Positions 34,061-44,210 are shown, counted from the stretch's first letter. The stretch is 64,000 bases of DNA from JAJRRH01 sp047638815 (GCA_047638815.1 JBLIMR010000002.1:182342-246341); one strand, 5' to 3'. The notes: generated by a model not told the origin, from the sequence alone. Made by a program: numbers and translations.

Positions 34061-34663
34061 TTGATAACATTTATAGAAGGAAAATTAGTAGAAAAATCAC
34101 CAACTCATGCGGTTATAAGCTGCAATGGTGTTGGCTACCTGCTTAATATATCTATGAATACGTTTTCAAAGGTGAAAGACGAAGAGATGTGTAAGTTACT
34201 TACGCATTATGCGGTTTCTGTTGATGTAAGATCCGGAGCCAGCAGTCATAACTTGTATGGTTTTGCAGATGAAACCGAAAGATTTTTGTTTCGAACGTTG
34301 ATAAAAATATCTGGAGTTAGTAGTAATATGGCTAATATTATTTTGTCGACAATGAGTCCAAATGATCTGCAAAATGCTGTTGCGAATAAGGATTTAGATA
34401 AAATTAAATCGGTGAAAGGTGTGGGTCCCAAATTGGCACAAAGAATACTTATGGAGCTCAGTGGAAAATTGGATTTACCGGATTTGGTTGGAAATATATA
34501 TCCTCCTGCGGGCAATACCATTAGAAATGAAGCGTTAAGCGCTTTATGTTCTTTAGGATTTGATAAATCTAAAGTTGATACTGTCTTGAAACAAGTTATT
34601 GAAAAAACCACTCAAGATAGCACTGTAGAGGAATTAATTAAAGAAAGTTTGAAAGTTTTATAG
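34061..34663 (+). CDS. ruvA: Holliday junction branch migration protein RuvA
   Basis: RuvA binds four-way junctions and loads the RuvB motor. The 200-residue protein has the N-terminal OB domain (MITFIEGKLVEKSPTHAVI, GVGYLLNIS), the helix-hairpin-helix region (KSVKGVGPKLAQRILMEL) and the C-terminal domain III (EALSALCSLGFDKSKVD). The length is normal. sprA starts 7 bp after its stop, and this ruvA-sprA-gcvH order is conserved in T9SS-bearing Bacteroidota. Confidence 0.96.
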   Translation: MITFIEGKLVEKSPTHAVISCNGVGYLLNISMNTFSKVKDEEMCKLLTHYAVSVDVRSGASSHNLYGFADETERFLFRTLIKISGVSSNMANIILSTMSPNDLQNAVANKDLDKIKSVKGVGPKLAQRILMELSGKLDLPDLVGNIYPPAGNTIRNEALSALCSLGFDKSKVDTVLKQVIEKTTQDSTVEELIKESLKVL

Positions 34664-34670
34664 AGCCATT

Positions 34671-37600
34671 TTGACAAACTCCCCCTCGAAAATAAATAAG
34701 ACTTTGCAATATGTGCTTGCTACTATGATGGTAGGTTGCTTATATGCATTCACCTTTGCGGAAACAACCGATAACGTTTCATGGAAAAAAACCGAGCTAT
34801 ATCTGCCGGTCGATTCGCCTGAGATTGTTCTTCCTTATCCTATAGACGACACCTACAATCCATATGGAGGTGGTGGATTGATAGATCTAAATACACCAAC
34901 TAATATATCGGATAGTATGTCTTATGATCCAGTTTCTGGGGAGTATAACTTCTTTCAGACAATGGATGGGATTAACTTTAGAAATCCAAGTTCGATGACT
35001 TCTGATGAATTTTTGGATTACTCTTTAGATGACATTATTAAATCCAACTGGCAGGACTTTGTGCAATCAAGTAATACTGAAGATCAACAAGACAACAATC
35101 CAAATCCATTTAGGCCTACGTTAGATATAGAAAGTAAGTTGTTTAATGACATTTTTGGGAGTAACAAGATTGAAATTAGACCACAGGGGTCCGCTGAATT
35201 AACTTTTGGAGTAAATTATTCCAAAACGGAGAATCCAAGGATTTCGGTTCGTCAACAAAGGAACACTGTCTTTGATTTTGATCAGAAAATTCAATTAAAT
35301 CTTATTGGAAATATTGGGGATAAGATGAAACTTCAATTTGATTACAACACGGAATCATCTTTTGATTTTGAGAATCAGATGAAGCTGGAATACACTGGAA
35401 AGGAAGATGAGATTATTCAGAAAATTGAGGCTGGAAACGTGACGCTACCATTATCAGGATCTCTTATTTCAGGTAGTCAAAGTTTATTTGGGATTAAAGC
35501 TCAGACCAAGTGGGGTAAATTAACGTCAACAACTATCCTATCTCAGGAAAAAGGCGAGCGTAAAGAAATCAATGTAGAAGGTGGCGCACAAACTCAAGAT
35601 TTTGAAATCACCGGAGATGACTATGAAGCGAATAGACACTATTTCTTAAGTAACTATTTCCGTGACCAGTATGATGATGCAATGTCTGATCTACCTATTG
35701 TAAATTCGGCAGTAGGTGTAACTAGAATTGAGGTATGGGTAACCAATAAAAGAGCCGCCTTTGAAGAGAATAGAAATATAGTAGGGTTTACAGATATAGG
35801 AGAGGATCAGATTTATTGGAAGGCAAATGACATTCCTGTTGGACAGGTGGATCTTAGCCCAACAGCTTTTCCAGATAACGAAAACAACAGTTTGTATGCC
35901 TCAGTTGCAGGTAGCCCTGCCATTAGATCATTTTCCCAGGCTTCAGGAACTTTAACAGCGTTGGGTTACAGCCCATCAAATTTATTTGAGGATTTAGAAA
36001 GTGCAAGAAAATTGACAACCAATGAATACTCTTTAAATTCAAGGTTGGGTTTTATTTCATTAAACCAATCATTAAACAATGATGAGGTATTAGCGGTAGC
36101 CTATGAGTATACCTTGAATGGTCAGACCTATCAGGTGGGTGAATTTTCGACAGATGGAATCGAGCCGCCCAATGCATTAATGGTAAAGTTATTGAAATCT
36201 ACCATTACAAACCCGAACAATATGCTTTGGGATTTGATGATGAAAAACATCTACTCAATTGGTGCGTATCAAGTCAATAAGCAAAATTTCAGACTTGATG
36301 TATGGTACAATGATCCAACGGAAGGCTTTGACATTCCTTTTATCCCAAAAGAAGGGGTAGATCAATTACCATTAATTAATGTTCTTAATTTAGATAGGAT
36401 AGATCAAAACGGAAATGGAACACCAGACGGAGTTTTCGATTATGTTCCAAATGCTGAGAGTACTGGTGGAACCTTGAACGAGAAAAATGGTAGAGTTTAT
36501 TTTACTTCCGTTGAGCCCTTCGGGTCTTTATTAGATTCAAAACTTGAAGCCGCTGGTCTTTCAGAATCTGACAGAAATGACATAGTATTTCAGGCCTTAT
36601 ATGATTCAACCAAAGTTGCAGCACAACAGATTCCTGAGCTCAATAGATTCAAATTAAAAGGGACATATCAATCGGCATCTTCAGATGAGATATCGTTGAA
36701 CGCAATCAATGTGCCACAAGGTTCTGTTAAAGTTACTGCCGGTGGTGTTCAATTAACTGAAAATTCAGACTATACCGTAGATTATAATTTGGGGAGAGTG
36801 AAAATTCTGAATTCTGGACTCCTGGAATCTGGCACACCTATAAAAATTTCGCTAGAGAGTAATTCAGGGTTGAACTTTCAAACAAAGACAATGGTCGGGA
36901 ACAGGTTCGATTATGAAGTCAATGAGAATCTTCTTGTTGGAGGTACAATATTGAATCTAAGTGAAAGACCACTTACTCAAAAAGTAGATGTAGGATCTGA
37001 GCCAATCAGTAATACTATATGGGGAGCAGACGTAAACTATTCAAAGGAGTCAGAGTTCGTAACAAAGTTAGTGGATAAACTGCCATTTTATGGAACGAAA
37101 GAAACTTCAAATGTCAACTTCTCAGCAGAATTTGCACAACTTCTTCCTGGCCACTCTAGATCTATTTCAAAAGAAGGGATATCCTATGTGGATGACTTTG
37201 AAGGAAGTTACTCAACAATAGACCTAAGATCATGGACGAGATGGTCTTTGGCGAGCACGCCACAGGGGCAAGATGTTTTGTTTCCTGAAGGAAACTTGAT
37301 AGATAGTCTAGCATATGGATTCAATAGATCTCATGTGTCTTGGTATACCATAGATAATTTATTTTATGGGCAAAATAGTTCTGCACTCCCACCGAATGTT
37401 AATGCGGATATGCGATCAGATCATAGAATGAGAGAGGTACGTGAAAAAGAAGTTTTTCCATCCAAAGAATTACCTCCAGGATCATTACCAACCTTAGCAA
37501 CATTTGATTTGACATACTATCCAGATGAAAAGGGGGCATATAACTTCAACTCCAATGTCACTTTAAATGCAAATGGAACAATAGGTTATGGTATTGGTGA

Positions 37601-40600
37601 CTCACCTTCTGAAAAGTGGGGTGGTATTATGAGAGATCTTACTACGACTGACTTTGAACAAAGTAATATCGAGTTTATCCAGTTTTGGATGATGGATCCA
37701 TTTAATGAGGATTCCGAGAACACTTCAGGTGGACAGTTATATTTTAACCTTGGAAATATTTCGGAAGATATCCTTCGAGATTCTAGAAAAAGTTTTGAAA
37801 GTGGCTTGCCAAGTGAAAGTGATCAAACTGTAAATATTGAAGAAACGGCATGGGCTACTGTACCAACCAGTCAGGCAATTGTAAATGCTTTCGATAATAC
37901 GACTAATTCTAATGCGGACCAAGATGTAGGTTTGGACGGAAGAAGTGATGCCAAGGAGGCAGAATTTATGGCTCAGTACTTGGGTGAGCTTCCAGGTCCG
38001 ATTGCCGACATTGCTATTCTTGATCCAGCATATGATAACTATCACCACTTTCGAGGTACAGATTATGATGATGATGAACTTGATATTCTTCAACGATACA
38101 AACGATACAACGGGTATGAAGGGAATACAGTAACAGCAAGTGATTCTCCGGAGAATTATCCTACTCAATCTCCACTTGGGCCAAGTACCGAAGATGTAAA
38201 TCAAGATCAAAACTTGAGTAAAACAGAGAGTTATTTTCAATACAAAGTGAACTTAGTTCCCTCTCAGATGTCTGTGGGTAATAACTACATTACTGATAGA
38301 CAAGTTAGAGCTGTAACGACTGCTAATGATGAAACGAGAGAGGTCATTTGGTATCAGTTCAAGATTCCGGTTAGAGATTTAAATAGAGCTTCAGCAGAAA
38401 GAATTGGTGGAATTCAAGATTTCCGATCCATCAGATTTATGAGAATGTTCATGAAGGGTTGGTCTGAAGATGTAACCCTGCGTTTTGCTAGATTAGAGCT
38501 TGTGAGAGGAGAATGGAGAAAGTATAATGGATCTCTTGAATCTGTTTTTGGACAGCCTAATGAGACGGATCCAACTTTCGATATTTCAGCAGTGAATTTG
38601 GAGGAAAATAGTAATAAAACACCTATTAATTATGTGCTCCCTGATGGTATTACTAGAGAGTTGGCAGTTGGTTCGACAGCGGCAACGCAACTTAATGAAC
38701 AATCACTAGCACTTAATGTTTGCGACTTATCAGATGGTGTTTCGAAAGCAGCCTTCAGAAATTTGAATATCGACATGAGACAGTACAAAAAACTTAAAAT
38801 GTTTATTCATGCTGAGGATGCTACCAACAACGGAAATATGGGATATGGAGACTTGACTGTCTATGTCCGATTAGGGTCTGATTTCAAAGACAATTATTAC
38901 GAGTATGAGGTGCCAGTTTATCCAACAGCATGGGGTGATAATCAACCAGAACAGGTGTGGCCCCAAGAGAATGATATGGAGATAGTTTTTGCGGATCTTA
39001 AAAGAGCAAAGACCGAAAGAGATTTCAATCAGTGGCCAGTGAATGTTCCATATGAAGAGATTATTGAAAATGGAACAAGAAAGCTCACGGTAGTTGGAAA
39101 TCCAGTGCTTAGTGCCGTGAAGACCATAATGATTGGAATTAGAAATCCAGCTGCAAATAGTAATCCTTGGATGGCTAGTGATGACGGTCAGGACAAATGT
39201 GCTGAAATATGGGTTAACGAACTTCGATTGTCTGATTTTGATGAAAGAAGTGGGTGGGCGGCAGTTGCAAGAGTAAATACGCAGTTAGCAGACCTTGGAA
39301 ACTTGTCAGTGGCTGCGAATATGAGTACACCAGGTTTCGGTAGTATTGAGAAGAAGGTTAACGAAAGACAGAAAGAAGAGATTCGAGGAATTGATGCATC
39401 ATCAAATATTGAATTGGGTAAATTTTTGCCTGAGGAATCTGGGATTAAAATTCCACTATATATGGGATATTCAGAAACGGTTTCTAATCCGCAATTTGAT
39501 CCATTGTCCCCAGATATTGAAACTAGTGATGTTAGTGGGAGTCTTACTGGAGAAGAAAGAAGAGCTTATTTAAGAAGAAGACGAGATTTCCTAAAGAGAA
39601 GAAGTATAAATCTTACTAATGTGAGGAAGGAACGTGCCAGCGGTGCATCCAAACCTCATTTCTATGACATTTCGAACTTTAGTGCATCATACTCCTATAG
39701 TGAAATAACGGCATATGATATCAATACTGAGTTTAATAATACAAGAAACTACCATGGAGGTTTAACATATAATTTTGCTCCAAAGCCGAAGACATTTAGT
39801 CCATTTGCTTCTGTTGGGTTTATTAATAAGTCCAAATGGTTTAAATTAGTGAAAGATTTCAATGTGAATCTAGGGCCTAAGCAATTCTCTTTTAGAACCG
39901 ATGTTGATAGAACTTATAATGAGTTTCAAGCAAGAAACAACTCAACATCTTTTAACTTTCCACCACAATCTCAATATACAAAGACTTTCAATTGGACTAG
40001 AGTTTATGATTTGAAATATGATTTAACAAAATCACTTAGGGTCAATTTCTCGGCCAACAACAGGGCGATTATTGGAGAACCTGCTGGAATCGTTGATAGA
40101 GAAGATGATAGTTACGCGGATCTTAAAGAGGAAGTATGGGGTAACATTGAGAACTTTGGTGAGACTACAAATTATAACCACACCTTTAATGTCAGTTATA
40201 AACTACCATTAGATAAGCTACCACTCACAAATTGGTTAACTGTAAATACAGGATATGCCGGAACTTATGATTGGCAAAGGGCTCCATTTGCACAAGATTC
40301 ATTGCTCGCAAATACTATTCAAAATTCAAGAAACATGAATGTGAATGGACAGGTGAATATGCTTAATCTGTACAACAAGGTTCCATTCTTGAAAAAGGTT
40401 AATAAGGCTTCTAAAAGTAAAAGAGGGAGCAGAGGATCGAAAGGTAAAGTCAAGAAAGATGCTAGTGGTGACGAAGATGAGGAGAAAGAAAAAGAAAAAA
40501 GCAATTTCAAGATTGGTCATGAGGCAGCCAAGTTCTTAATGATGTTGAAGAACATTAATGTGACATACACTCAAACAGAAGGACAGCTTCTTCCTAGTTA

Positions 40601-41876
40601 TACACCAACTACAAATGTCTTGGGGATGGATAATAATTTTAGCGCTCCTGGTTTTGGTTTTGTATTTGGTAGTCAGGATGAAGATTATCCTTTTTATGCA
40701 GCAAGAAGAGGTTGGATAAGTCAGAACAATAATCAAAATATTGCGCATACGAATATTTACTCGGAGAATTTAAACCTGCGAGCCAATATCGAACCGATAA
40801 AGTATTTCAGAATAGATCTTACTGCGACCAAAACACAGGGAAGGAACAATTCAGGATTTTTCAGATTCAATGAAGATCTACAAGATTATGTTGATGACAA
40901 TAATGTTGAAACTGGAAATTACAGCAGTTCAATCATATCTCTAGGGACAACCTTCTCTAAGGATGATGACAATAATATAAGCGAAATTTTCGGTGATTTC
41001 ATAAACAACAGAAGTGTTATTTCTGCAAGATTGGCAAACTTGGATCCGAATGGAGAATTTAGGCCAGGATATGGAAGTAGTTCTCAGGATGTTGTTATTC
41101 CTGCATTTATTGCGGCATATACAAACAAGAGTCCACTGGAAGTAAATCTTAGTCCACTATCAGTAAATCCAATGCCTAACTGGAGAATTACTTATGATGG
41201 TCTGTCCAAAAACAAGAAGATCAAGAAATTATTTAAATCATTTACACTCGGTCACGCTTATCGTTCGACATATACCCTATCTTCTTATACCTCTAACTTA
41301 AACTTCAGATCTGAAGGGGATAGAGCAACAGATATAAACGGAAACTTTATTTCTGAACTACAGATCCAAGGGATCACCATTTCTGAGCAACTTAGCCCAT
41401 TGATCAATGTTGATATGACTTGGCAAAATAGCTTGATCTCGAAAGTGGAATTGAAAAGAAATAGAACATTGAATCTATCCTTATCGAATTATCAACTTAC
41501 TGAGAATAGAAGTAATGAGTTGGTTGTAGGTTCGGGATATAGGTTTAAAAATGTGAAATTCCCATTTAAAATTCAAGGTAAAAAACGTCCTGAAAATGAT
41601 TTGAATGTAAGGGCGGATTTGTCTATTAGAGATAACCTGATTATCACACGTATCATTGTTTCTGATGATGAAGGAAATGAAGTGGAACAGAACCAGTTAA
41701 CTTCAGGTCAAACAATATTTTCATTGAAAACTTATGCGGACTATACCCTAAATAATCAATTAAACTTTAGAGTATTTTACGATCATCAATTTAATCAACC
41801 TCAACTTACGTCTATATCCTTTCCAACAACTAATGTAAGTGCGGGTATAGCTATTAGATTTACACTAGCACAATAA
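34671..41876 (+). CDS. sprA: T9SS outer-membrane translocon SprA (Sov)
   Basis: At 2401 residues this matches the size of Flavobacterium SprA, the very large single-chain beta-barrel that forms the type IX secretion channel in the outer membrane and is also required for gliding. The N-terminus has a signal peptide (residues about 13-32, ending TFAE). Two SprA_N-like regions follow (GNVTLPLSGSLISGSQSLFGIK; DDFEGSYSTIDLRSWTRWSL), and the C-terminus is a beta strand ending AIRFTLAQ. Residues about 1908-1945 are a lysine/serine then glutamate-rich low-complexity patch. The start is TTG at 34671, 7 bp after ruvA; no better start precedes the signal sequence. Cargo with T9SS tails is encoded at 24386, 51852 and perhaps 22395. 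Confidence 0.95.
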   Translation: MTNSPSKINKTLQYVLATMMVGCLYAFTFAETTDNVSWKKTELYLPVDSPEIVLPYPIDDTYNPYGGGGLIDLNTPTNISDSMSYDPVSGEYNFFQTMDGINFRNPSSMTSDEFLDYSLDDIIKSNWQDFVQSSNTEDQQDNNPNPFRPTLDIESKLFNDIFGSNKIEIRPQGSAELTFGVNYSKTENPRISVRQQRNTVFDFDQKIQLNLIGNIGDKMKLQFDYNTESSFDFENQMKLEYTGKEDEIIQKIEAGNVTLPLSGSLISGSQSLFGIKAQTKWGKLTSTTILSQEKGERKEINVEGGAQTQDFEITGDDYEANRHYFLSNYFRDQYDDAMSDLPIVNSAVGVTRIEVWVTNKRAAFEENRNIVGFTDIGEDQIYWKANDIPVGQVDLSPTAFPDNENNSLYASVAGSPAIRSFSQASGTLTALGYSPSNLFEDLESARKLTTNEYSLNSRLGFISLNQSLNNDEVLAVAYEYTLNGQTYQVGEFSTDGIEPPNALMVKLLKSTITNPNNMLWDLMMKNIYSIGAYQVNKQNFRLDVWYNDPTEGFDIPFIPKEGVDQLPLINVLNLDRIDQNGNGTPDGVFDYVPNAESTGGTLNEKNGRVYFTSVEPFGSLLDSKLEAAGLSESDRNDIVFQALYDSTKVAAQQIPELNRFKLKGTYQSASSDEISLNAINVPQGSVKVTAGGVQLTENSDYTVDYNLGRVKILNSGLLESGTPIKISLESNSGLNFQTKTMVGNRFDYEVNENLLVGGTILNLSERPLTQKVDVGSEPISNTIWGADVNYSKESEFVTKLVDKLPFYGTKETSNVNFSAEFAQLLPGHSRSISKEGISYVDDFEGSYSTIDLRSWTRWSLASTPQGQDVLFPEGNLIDSLAYGFNRSHVSWYTIDNLFYGQNSSALPPNVNADMRSDHRMREVREKEVFPSKELPPGSLPTLATFDLTYYPDEKGAYNFNSNVTLNANGTIGYGIGDSPSEKWGGIMRDLTTTDFEQSNIEFIQFWMMDPFNEDSENTSGGQLYFNLGNISEDILRDSRKSFESGLPSESDQTVNIEETAWATVPTSQAIVNAFDNTTNSNADQDVGLDGRSDAKEAEFMAQYLGELPGPIADIAILDPAYDNYHHFRGTDYDDDELDILQRYKRYNGYEGNTVTASDSPENYPTQSPLGPSTEDVNQDQNLSKTESYFQYKVNLVPSQMSVGNNYITDRQVRAVTTANDETREVIWYQFKIPVRDLNRASAERIGGIQDFRSIRFMRMFMKGWSEDVTLRFARLELVRGEWRKYNGSLESVFGQPNETDPTFDISAVNLEENSNKTPINYVLPDGITRELAVGSTAATQLNEQSLALNVCDLSDGVSKAAFRNLNIDMRQYKKLKMFIHAEDATNNGNMGYGDLTVYVRLGSDFKDNYYEYEVPVYPTAWGDNQPEQVWPQENDMEIVFADLKRAKTERDFNQWPVNVPYEEIIENGTRKLTVVGNPVLSAVKTIMIGIRNPAANSNPWMASDDGQDKCAEIWVNELRLSDFDERSGWAAVARVNTQLADLGNLSVAANMSTPGFGSIEKKVNERQKEEIRGIDASSNIELGKFLPEESGIKIPLYMGYSETVSNPQFDPLSPDIETSDVSGSLTGEERRAYLRRRRDFLKRRSINLTNVRKERASGASKPHFYDISNFSASYSYSEITAYDINTEFNNTRNYHGGLTYNFAPKPKTFSPFASVGFINKSKWFKLVKDFNVNLGPKQFSFRTDVDRTYNEFQARNNSTSFNFPPQSQYTKTFNWTRVYDLKYDLTKSLRVNFSANNRAIIGEPAGIVDREDDSYADLKEEVWGNIENFGETTNYNHTFNVSYKLPLDKLPLTNWLTVNTGYAGTYDWQRAPFAQDSLLANTIQNSRNMNVNGQVNMLNLYNKVPFLKKVNKASKSKRGSRGSKGKVKKDASGDEDEEKEKEKSNFKIGHEAAKFLMMLKNINVTYTQTEGQLLPSYTPTTNVLGMDNNFSAPGFGFVFGSQDEDYPFYAARRGWISQNNNQNIAHTNIYSENLNLRANIEPIKYFRIDLTATKTQGRNNSGFFRFNEDLQDYVDDNNVETGNYSSSIISLGTTFSKDDDNNISEIFGDFINNRSVISARLANLDPNGEFRPGYGSSSQDVVIPAFIAAYTNKSPLEVNLSPLSVNPMPNWRITYDGLSKNKKIKKLFKSFTLGHAYRSTYTLSSYTSNLNFRSEGDRATDINGNFISELQIQGITISEQLSPLINVDMTWQNSLISKVELKRNRTLNLSLSNYQLTENRSNELVVGSGYRFKNVKFPFKIQGKKRPENDLNVRADLSIRDNLIITRIIVSDDEGNEVEQNQLTSGQTIFSLKTYADYTLNNQLNFRVFYDHQFNQPQLTSISFPTTNVSAGIAIRFTLAQ

Positions 41877-41882
41877 ACAAAT

Positions 41883-42260
41883 ATGAATATTCCCAAAGAA
41901 CTTAAATATACGGAAGACCATGAATGGTTAAGTATAACAGATGGTGTTGTAACTGTAGGTATAACTGATTTTGCACAAGGCGAATTAGGCGACATTGTTT
42001 TCGTAGAAATCGACACCGAGGGAGAATCCTTAGAAGCGGCAGAAGTGTTCGGTACCATAGAGGCCGTGAAAACTGTATCCGATTTGTTCTTGCCTGTGGA
42101 AGCAAAGATCATTGAAGTTAATGAAGCTATTCAGGACAACCCCGAATTAATCAATTCTGACCCATACGGTGAAGGCTGGTTGGTGAAAATTGAAGTTAAG
42201 GATCCAGCAGCGCTCGATGCTTTAATGAATCATGAAGCCTATCAGGAATTGGTGGGATAA
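41883..42260 (+). CDS. gcvH: Glycine cleavage system H protein
   Basis: GcvH carries the aminomethyl intermediate of glycine on a lipoyl arm. The 125-residue protein has YTEDHEWLS, TVGITDFAQGELGDIVFVE and the lipoyl site FGTIEAVKTVSDL with lipoylated K63, then NSDPYGEGWLVKIE. The length is normal. It lies 6 bp after sprA, a conserved pairing without an obvious metabolic reason. gcvT and gcvP are not in the window. Confidence 0.97.
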   Translation: MNIPKELKYTEDHEWLSITDGVVTVGITDFAQGELGDIVFVEIDTEGESLEAAEVFGTIEAVKTVSDLFLPVEAKIIEVNEAIQDNPELINSDPYGEGWLVKIEVKDPAALDALMNHEAYQELVG

Positions 42261-42268
42261 TCTCCTCC

Positions 42269-42655
42269 ATGCTGAATTTCTTCCGAAACAATTTTATTGG
42301 TCTTGTCTGGTCACTTTTGGCAGTGACCCTAAGTGTAATGCCGGGTAAGGATTTACCTGAGGTTGACATTGTTAATTTCGATAAAATTGCTCATTTAGTA
42401 TTTTACGCTTTGTTCTATATCGCAGTGCGTTTTGGTTTGCAGAGGAACTATGCGATAAGCGTCTGGAAAGTCCAAATCTATGCATTCTTATACACGTCTC
42501 TTTTTGGATTGCTGATGGAGTTTATTCAAGGAAATTTTACAGCAGATCGTCATTTTGATTGGTATGATGCCATAGCCAATGTTCTTGGCGTGATTCTTGT
42601 TGCATTTATGTTCTCTACTATTACGAAGCTTAAATATCTTTTTGCCAAGAATTGA
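42269..42655 (+). CDS. VanZ-like membrane protein
   Basis: The 128-residue integral membrane protein has about four helices and the VanZ-like blocks PGKDLPEVDIVNFDKIAHLVFYALF, LYTSLFGLLMEFIQGNF and HFDWYDAIANVLGVILV. The aspartate-rich loops (DK-AHLxxY; F/W-D-x-x-D-x-x-AN) are typical of the family. VanZ proteins are linked to glycopeptide tolerance in some Firmicutes, but most members have no known function and that role cannot be assumed. It lies 8 bp after gcvH. Confidence 0.8.
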   Translation: MLNFFRNNFIGLVWSLLAVTLSVMPGKDLPEVDIVNFDKIAHLVFYALFYIAVRFGLQRNYAISVWKVQIYAFLYTSLFGLLMEFIQGNFTADRHFDWYDAIANVLGVILVAFMFSTITKLKYLFAKN

Positions 42656-42726
42656 ACCTAATTCCCTTTAGGGGGTATCTCTTTTTGGTTGGCTTAATTT
42701 GTTTAACATAATTAATACCAAAAACG

Positions 42727-43416
42727 ATGAGAAAGCAAAGAAGAAAAGTGAATGTGTATGAACGCCTTAACACACTAAAATTTATGGGCATAATGGCAGC
42801 GTGTGCCTTTACGTTAGTTGCCTTTGAATGGAAATCCTATGATGAGGTTCCTACTCTGGATTATTACCGAACAAGTGATTTGCCACCAGAGGATGCACCG
42901 AGGCCAGTCCCTAAGCCTAAAGTTAAAGAAGTTCTTGCTGTTACAATCACAAAGAATAGGGCTGACCCTAATAACCTCATCATTGTAGATAATAAAGATG
43001 AGATTCTAAAAACAGGCCCAATTGTGTTTGTACCAGATTCAATGCCTTATGTCCCCAATATTGAACCTGATTTTTTTGAGGAGGAAATAGTGAAACCAGT
43101 GGAATTTCCACATGTAATAGCCGAATTTCCAGGAGGGGATAGAGCGTTATTAAAGTTCCTGGGCAACGAAATAAATTATCCGAGCCCAGCATTCGAAGTA
43201 GGCTTACATGGGAAAGTGTATCTCCAATTTGTCGTAAGGAAGAATGGTAGCATTGATCAAATTACTGTACTGCAAGGGATTGGTGGAGGATGTGAGGAGG
43301 AATCTGTAAGAGCCTTGAAAGAATCACCGAAGTGGAAACCGGGAAGTGTAGACGGTAAGGCAGTGGATTCATATTTCAAGTTACCAGTTAAATTTACTTT
43401 GAGTAGTGGATTTTAG
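42727..43416 (+). CDS. TonB family energy transducer (first of three)
   Basis: The 229-residue protein has a membrane anchor (residues about 16-33, FMGIMAACAFTLVAFEWKSYDE; FEWK is typical of Bacteroidota TonB), a proline-rich periplasmic linker and a C-terminal TonB_C domain (about 140-229; EFPGGDRALLKFL, LHGKVYLQFVVRKNGSIDQITVLQGIGGGCEEE, VDSYFKLPVKFTL). It should transmit proton-motive force to outer-membrane receptors, but no exbB/exbD or receptor gene is nearby. Confidence 0.88.
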   Translation: MRKQRRKVNVYERLNTLKFMGIMAACAFTLVAFEWKSYDEVPTLDYYRTSDLPPEDAPRPVPKPKVKEVLAVTITKNRADPNNLIIVDNKDEILKTGPIVFVPDSMPYVPNIEPDFFEEEIVKPVEFPHVIAEFPGGDRALLKFLGNEINYPSPAFEVGLHGKVYLQFVVRKNGSIDQITVLQGIGGGCEEESVRALKESPKWKPGSVDGKAVDSYFKLPVKFTLSSGF

Positions 43417-43439
43417 TATTAGCAAGATTAATTTTAAAA

Positions 43440-43447
43440 TAAATTTG
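43440..43447 (+). promoter_or_regulatory. -7 box of the second TonB gene
   Basis: TAAATTTG matches TAnnTTTG 29 nt before the ATG at 43477. It is followed by the palindrome GTACTTTAGTAC. No clear -33 TTG is seen. Confidence 0.35.
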
Positions 43448-43476
43448 TACTTTAGTACAGTCTAAAAATAGATAAT

Positions 43477-44154
43477 ATGGAGTTGAAGAAAAATCCCGAT
43501 GCGGATATAAATAGAAAATCAAGACCACTGTGGTTAATGGGCCTAATGGCATCATTGGCGATTGTTTTGGTTTCATTTCAATGGAAGCAATATGATATGA
43601 GTCTAGCTACATTGGGCCAGGATAATGATGACATGCTTGAAGAGGAATTTATTCCACCAAGTGAGCAAGTCAAACCACCTCCACCTCCACCTCCACCGCC
43701 ACAAGTGGTTACGGTAATAGAAATCATTGAAGATGATTCTGAGGAAGAAGAGACTATCGAAGCAGTGGATATGGAGGTTGATGAGGATACGGAAATCGAC
43801 ATAGTTGAAATAGTTGAAGAGGAGGAGCCCGAAGAAGATCAAATTTTCATGTCAGCGGACGTCCAACCAGAATTTCCTGGAGGTCAAGCAGCATTTGGCA
43901 AGTTTCTTATGAAGAACATTGCATATCCTGATTTAGCAATGGAAACAAATACACAAGGTAAAGTGTATGTGAAGTTCGTTGTTCAAAAAGATGGGTCGAT
44001 CAACAAGGTTCAAGTTCTTAAAGGAATTGGTGCTGGATGTGATGAGGAAGCTGTAAGAGTGATCAAGAGTGTTCCAAAATGGAAACCAGGAGAGCAAATG
44101 GGCAAGGCGGTGAACGTATGGTATACTGTTCCTGTGAATTTTAGACTCCAATAG
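43477..44154 (+). CDS. TonB family energy transducer (second of three)
   Basis: The 225-residue protein has a membrane anchor (about 17-37, LWLMGLMASLAIVLVSFQWKQYD), a nine-proline run (near residues 67-75), then a long acidic linker (about 83-125, rich in D and E) in place of the usual Pro/Lys linker, and a TonB_C domain (QPEFPGGQAAFGKFLM, YPDLAMETNTQGKVYVKFVV, GIGAGCDEEAVRVI, VWYTVPVNFRL). It is paralogous to the genes at 42727 and 45751. A terminator follows at 44178. Confidence 0.88.
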   Translation: MELKKNPDADINRKSRPLWLMGLMASLAIVLVSFQWKQYDMSLATLGQDNDDMLEEEFIPPSEQVKPPPPPPPPPQVVTVIEIIEDDSEEEETIEAVDMEVDEDTEIDIVEIVEEEEPEEDQIFMSADVQPEFPGGQAAFGKFLMKNIAYPDLAMETNTQGKVYVKFVVQKDGSINKVQVLKGIGAGCDEEAVRVIKSVPKWKPGEQMGKAVNVWYTVPVNFRLQ

Positions 44155-44177
44155 AAAGACATAAAAATTGCAAATTG

Positions 44178-44210
44178 AAGGCCTCTTGTTTTAACAAGGG
44201 GCCTTTTTTT
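44178..44210 (+). terminator. Rho-independent terminator after the second TonB gene
   Basis: AAGGCC-TC-TTGTT pairs with AACAA-GG-GGCCTT around a short loop, followed by seven T on the plus strand, 24 bp after the stop codon. Confidence 0.85.

Noticed and set aside
37737..38240. 167-residue minus-strand ORF inside sprA
   Set aside because: Antisense shadow of the sprA coding frame, low plausibility and no known motif.
42269..42655. Vancomycin resistance determinant
   Set aside because: VanZ-like domains are common in Bacteroidota without any van operon; no vanHAX genes are near.
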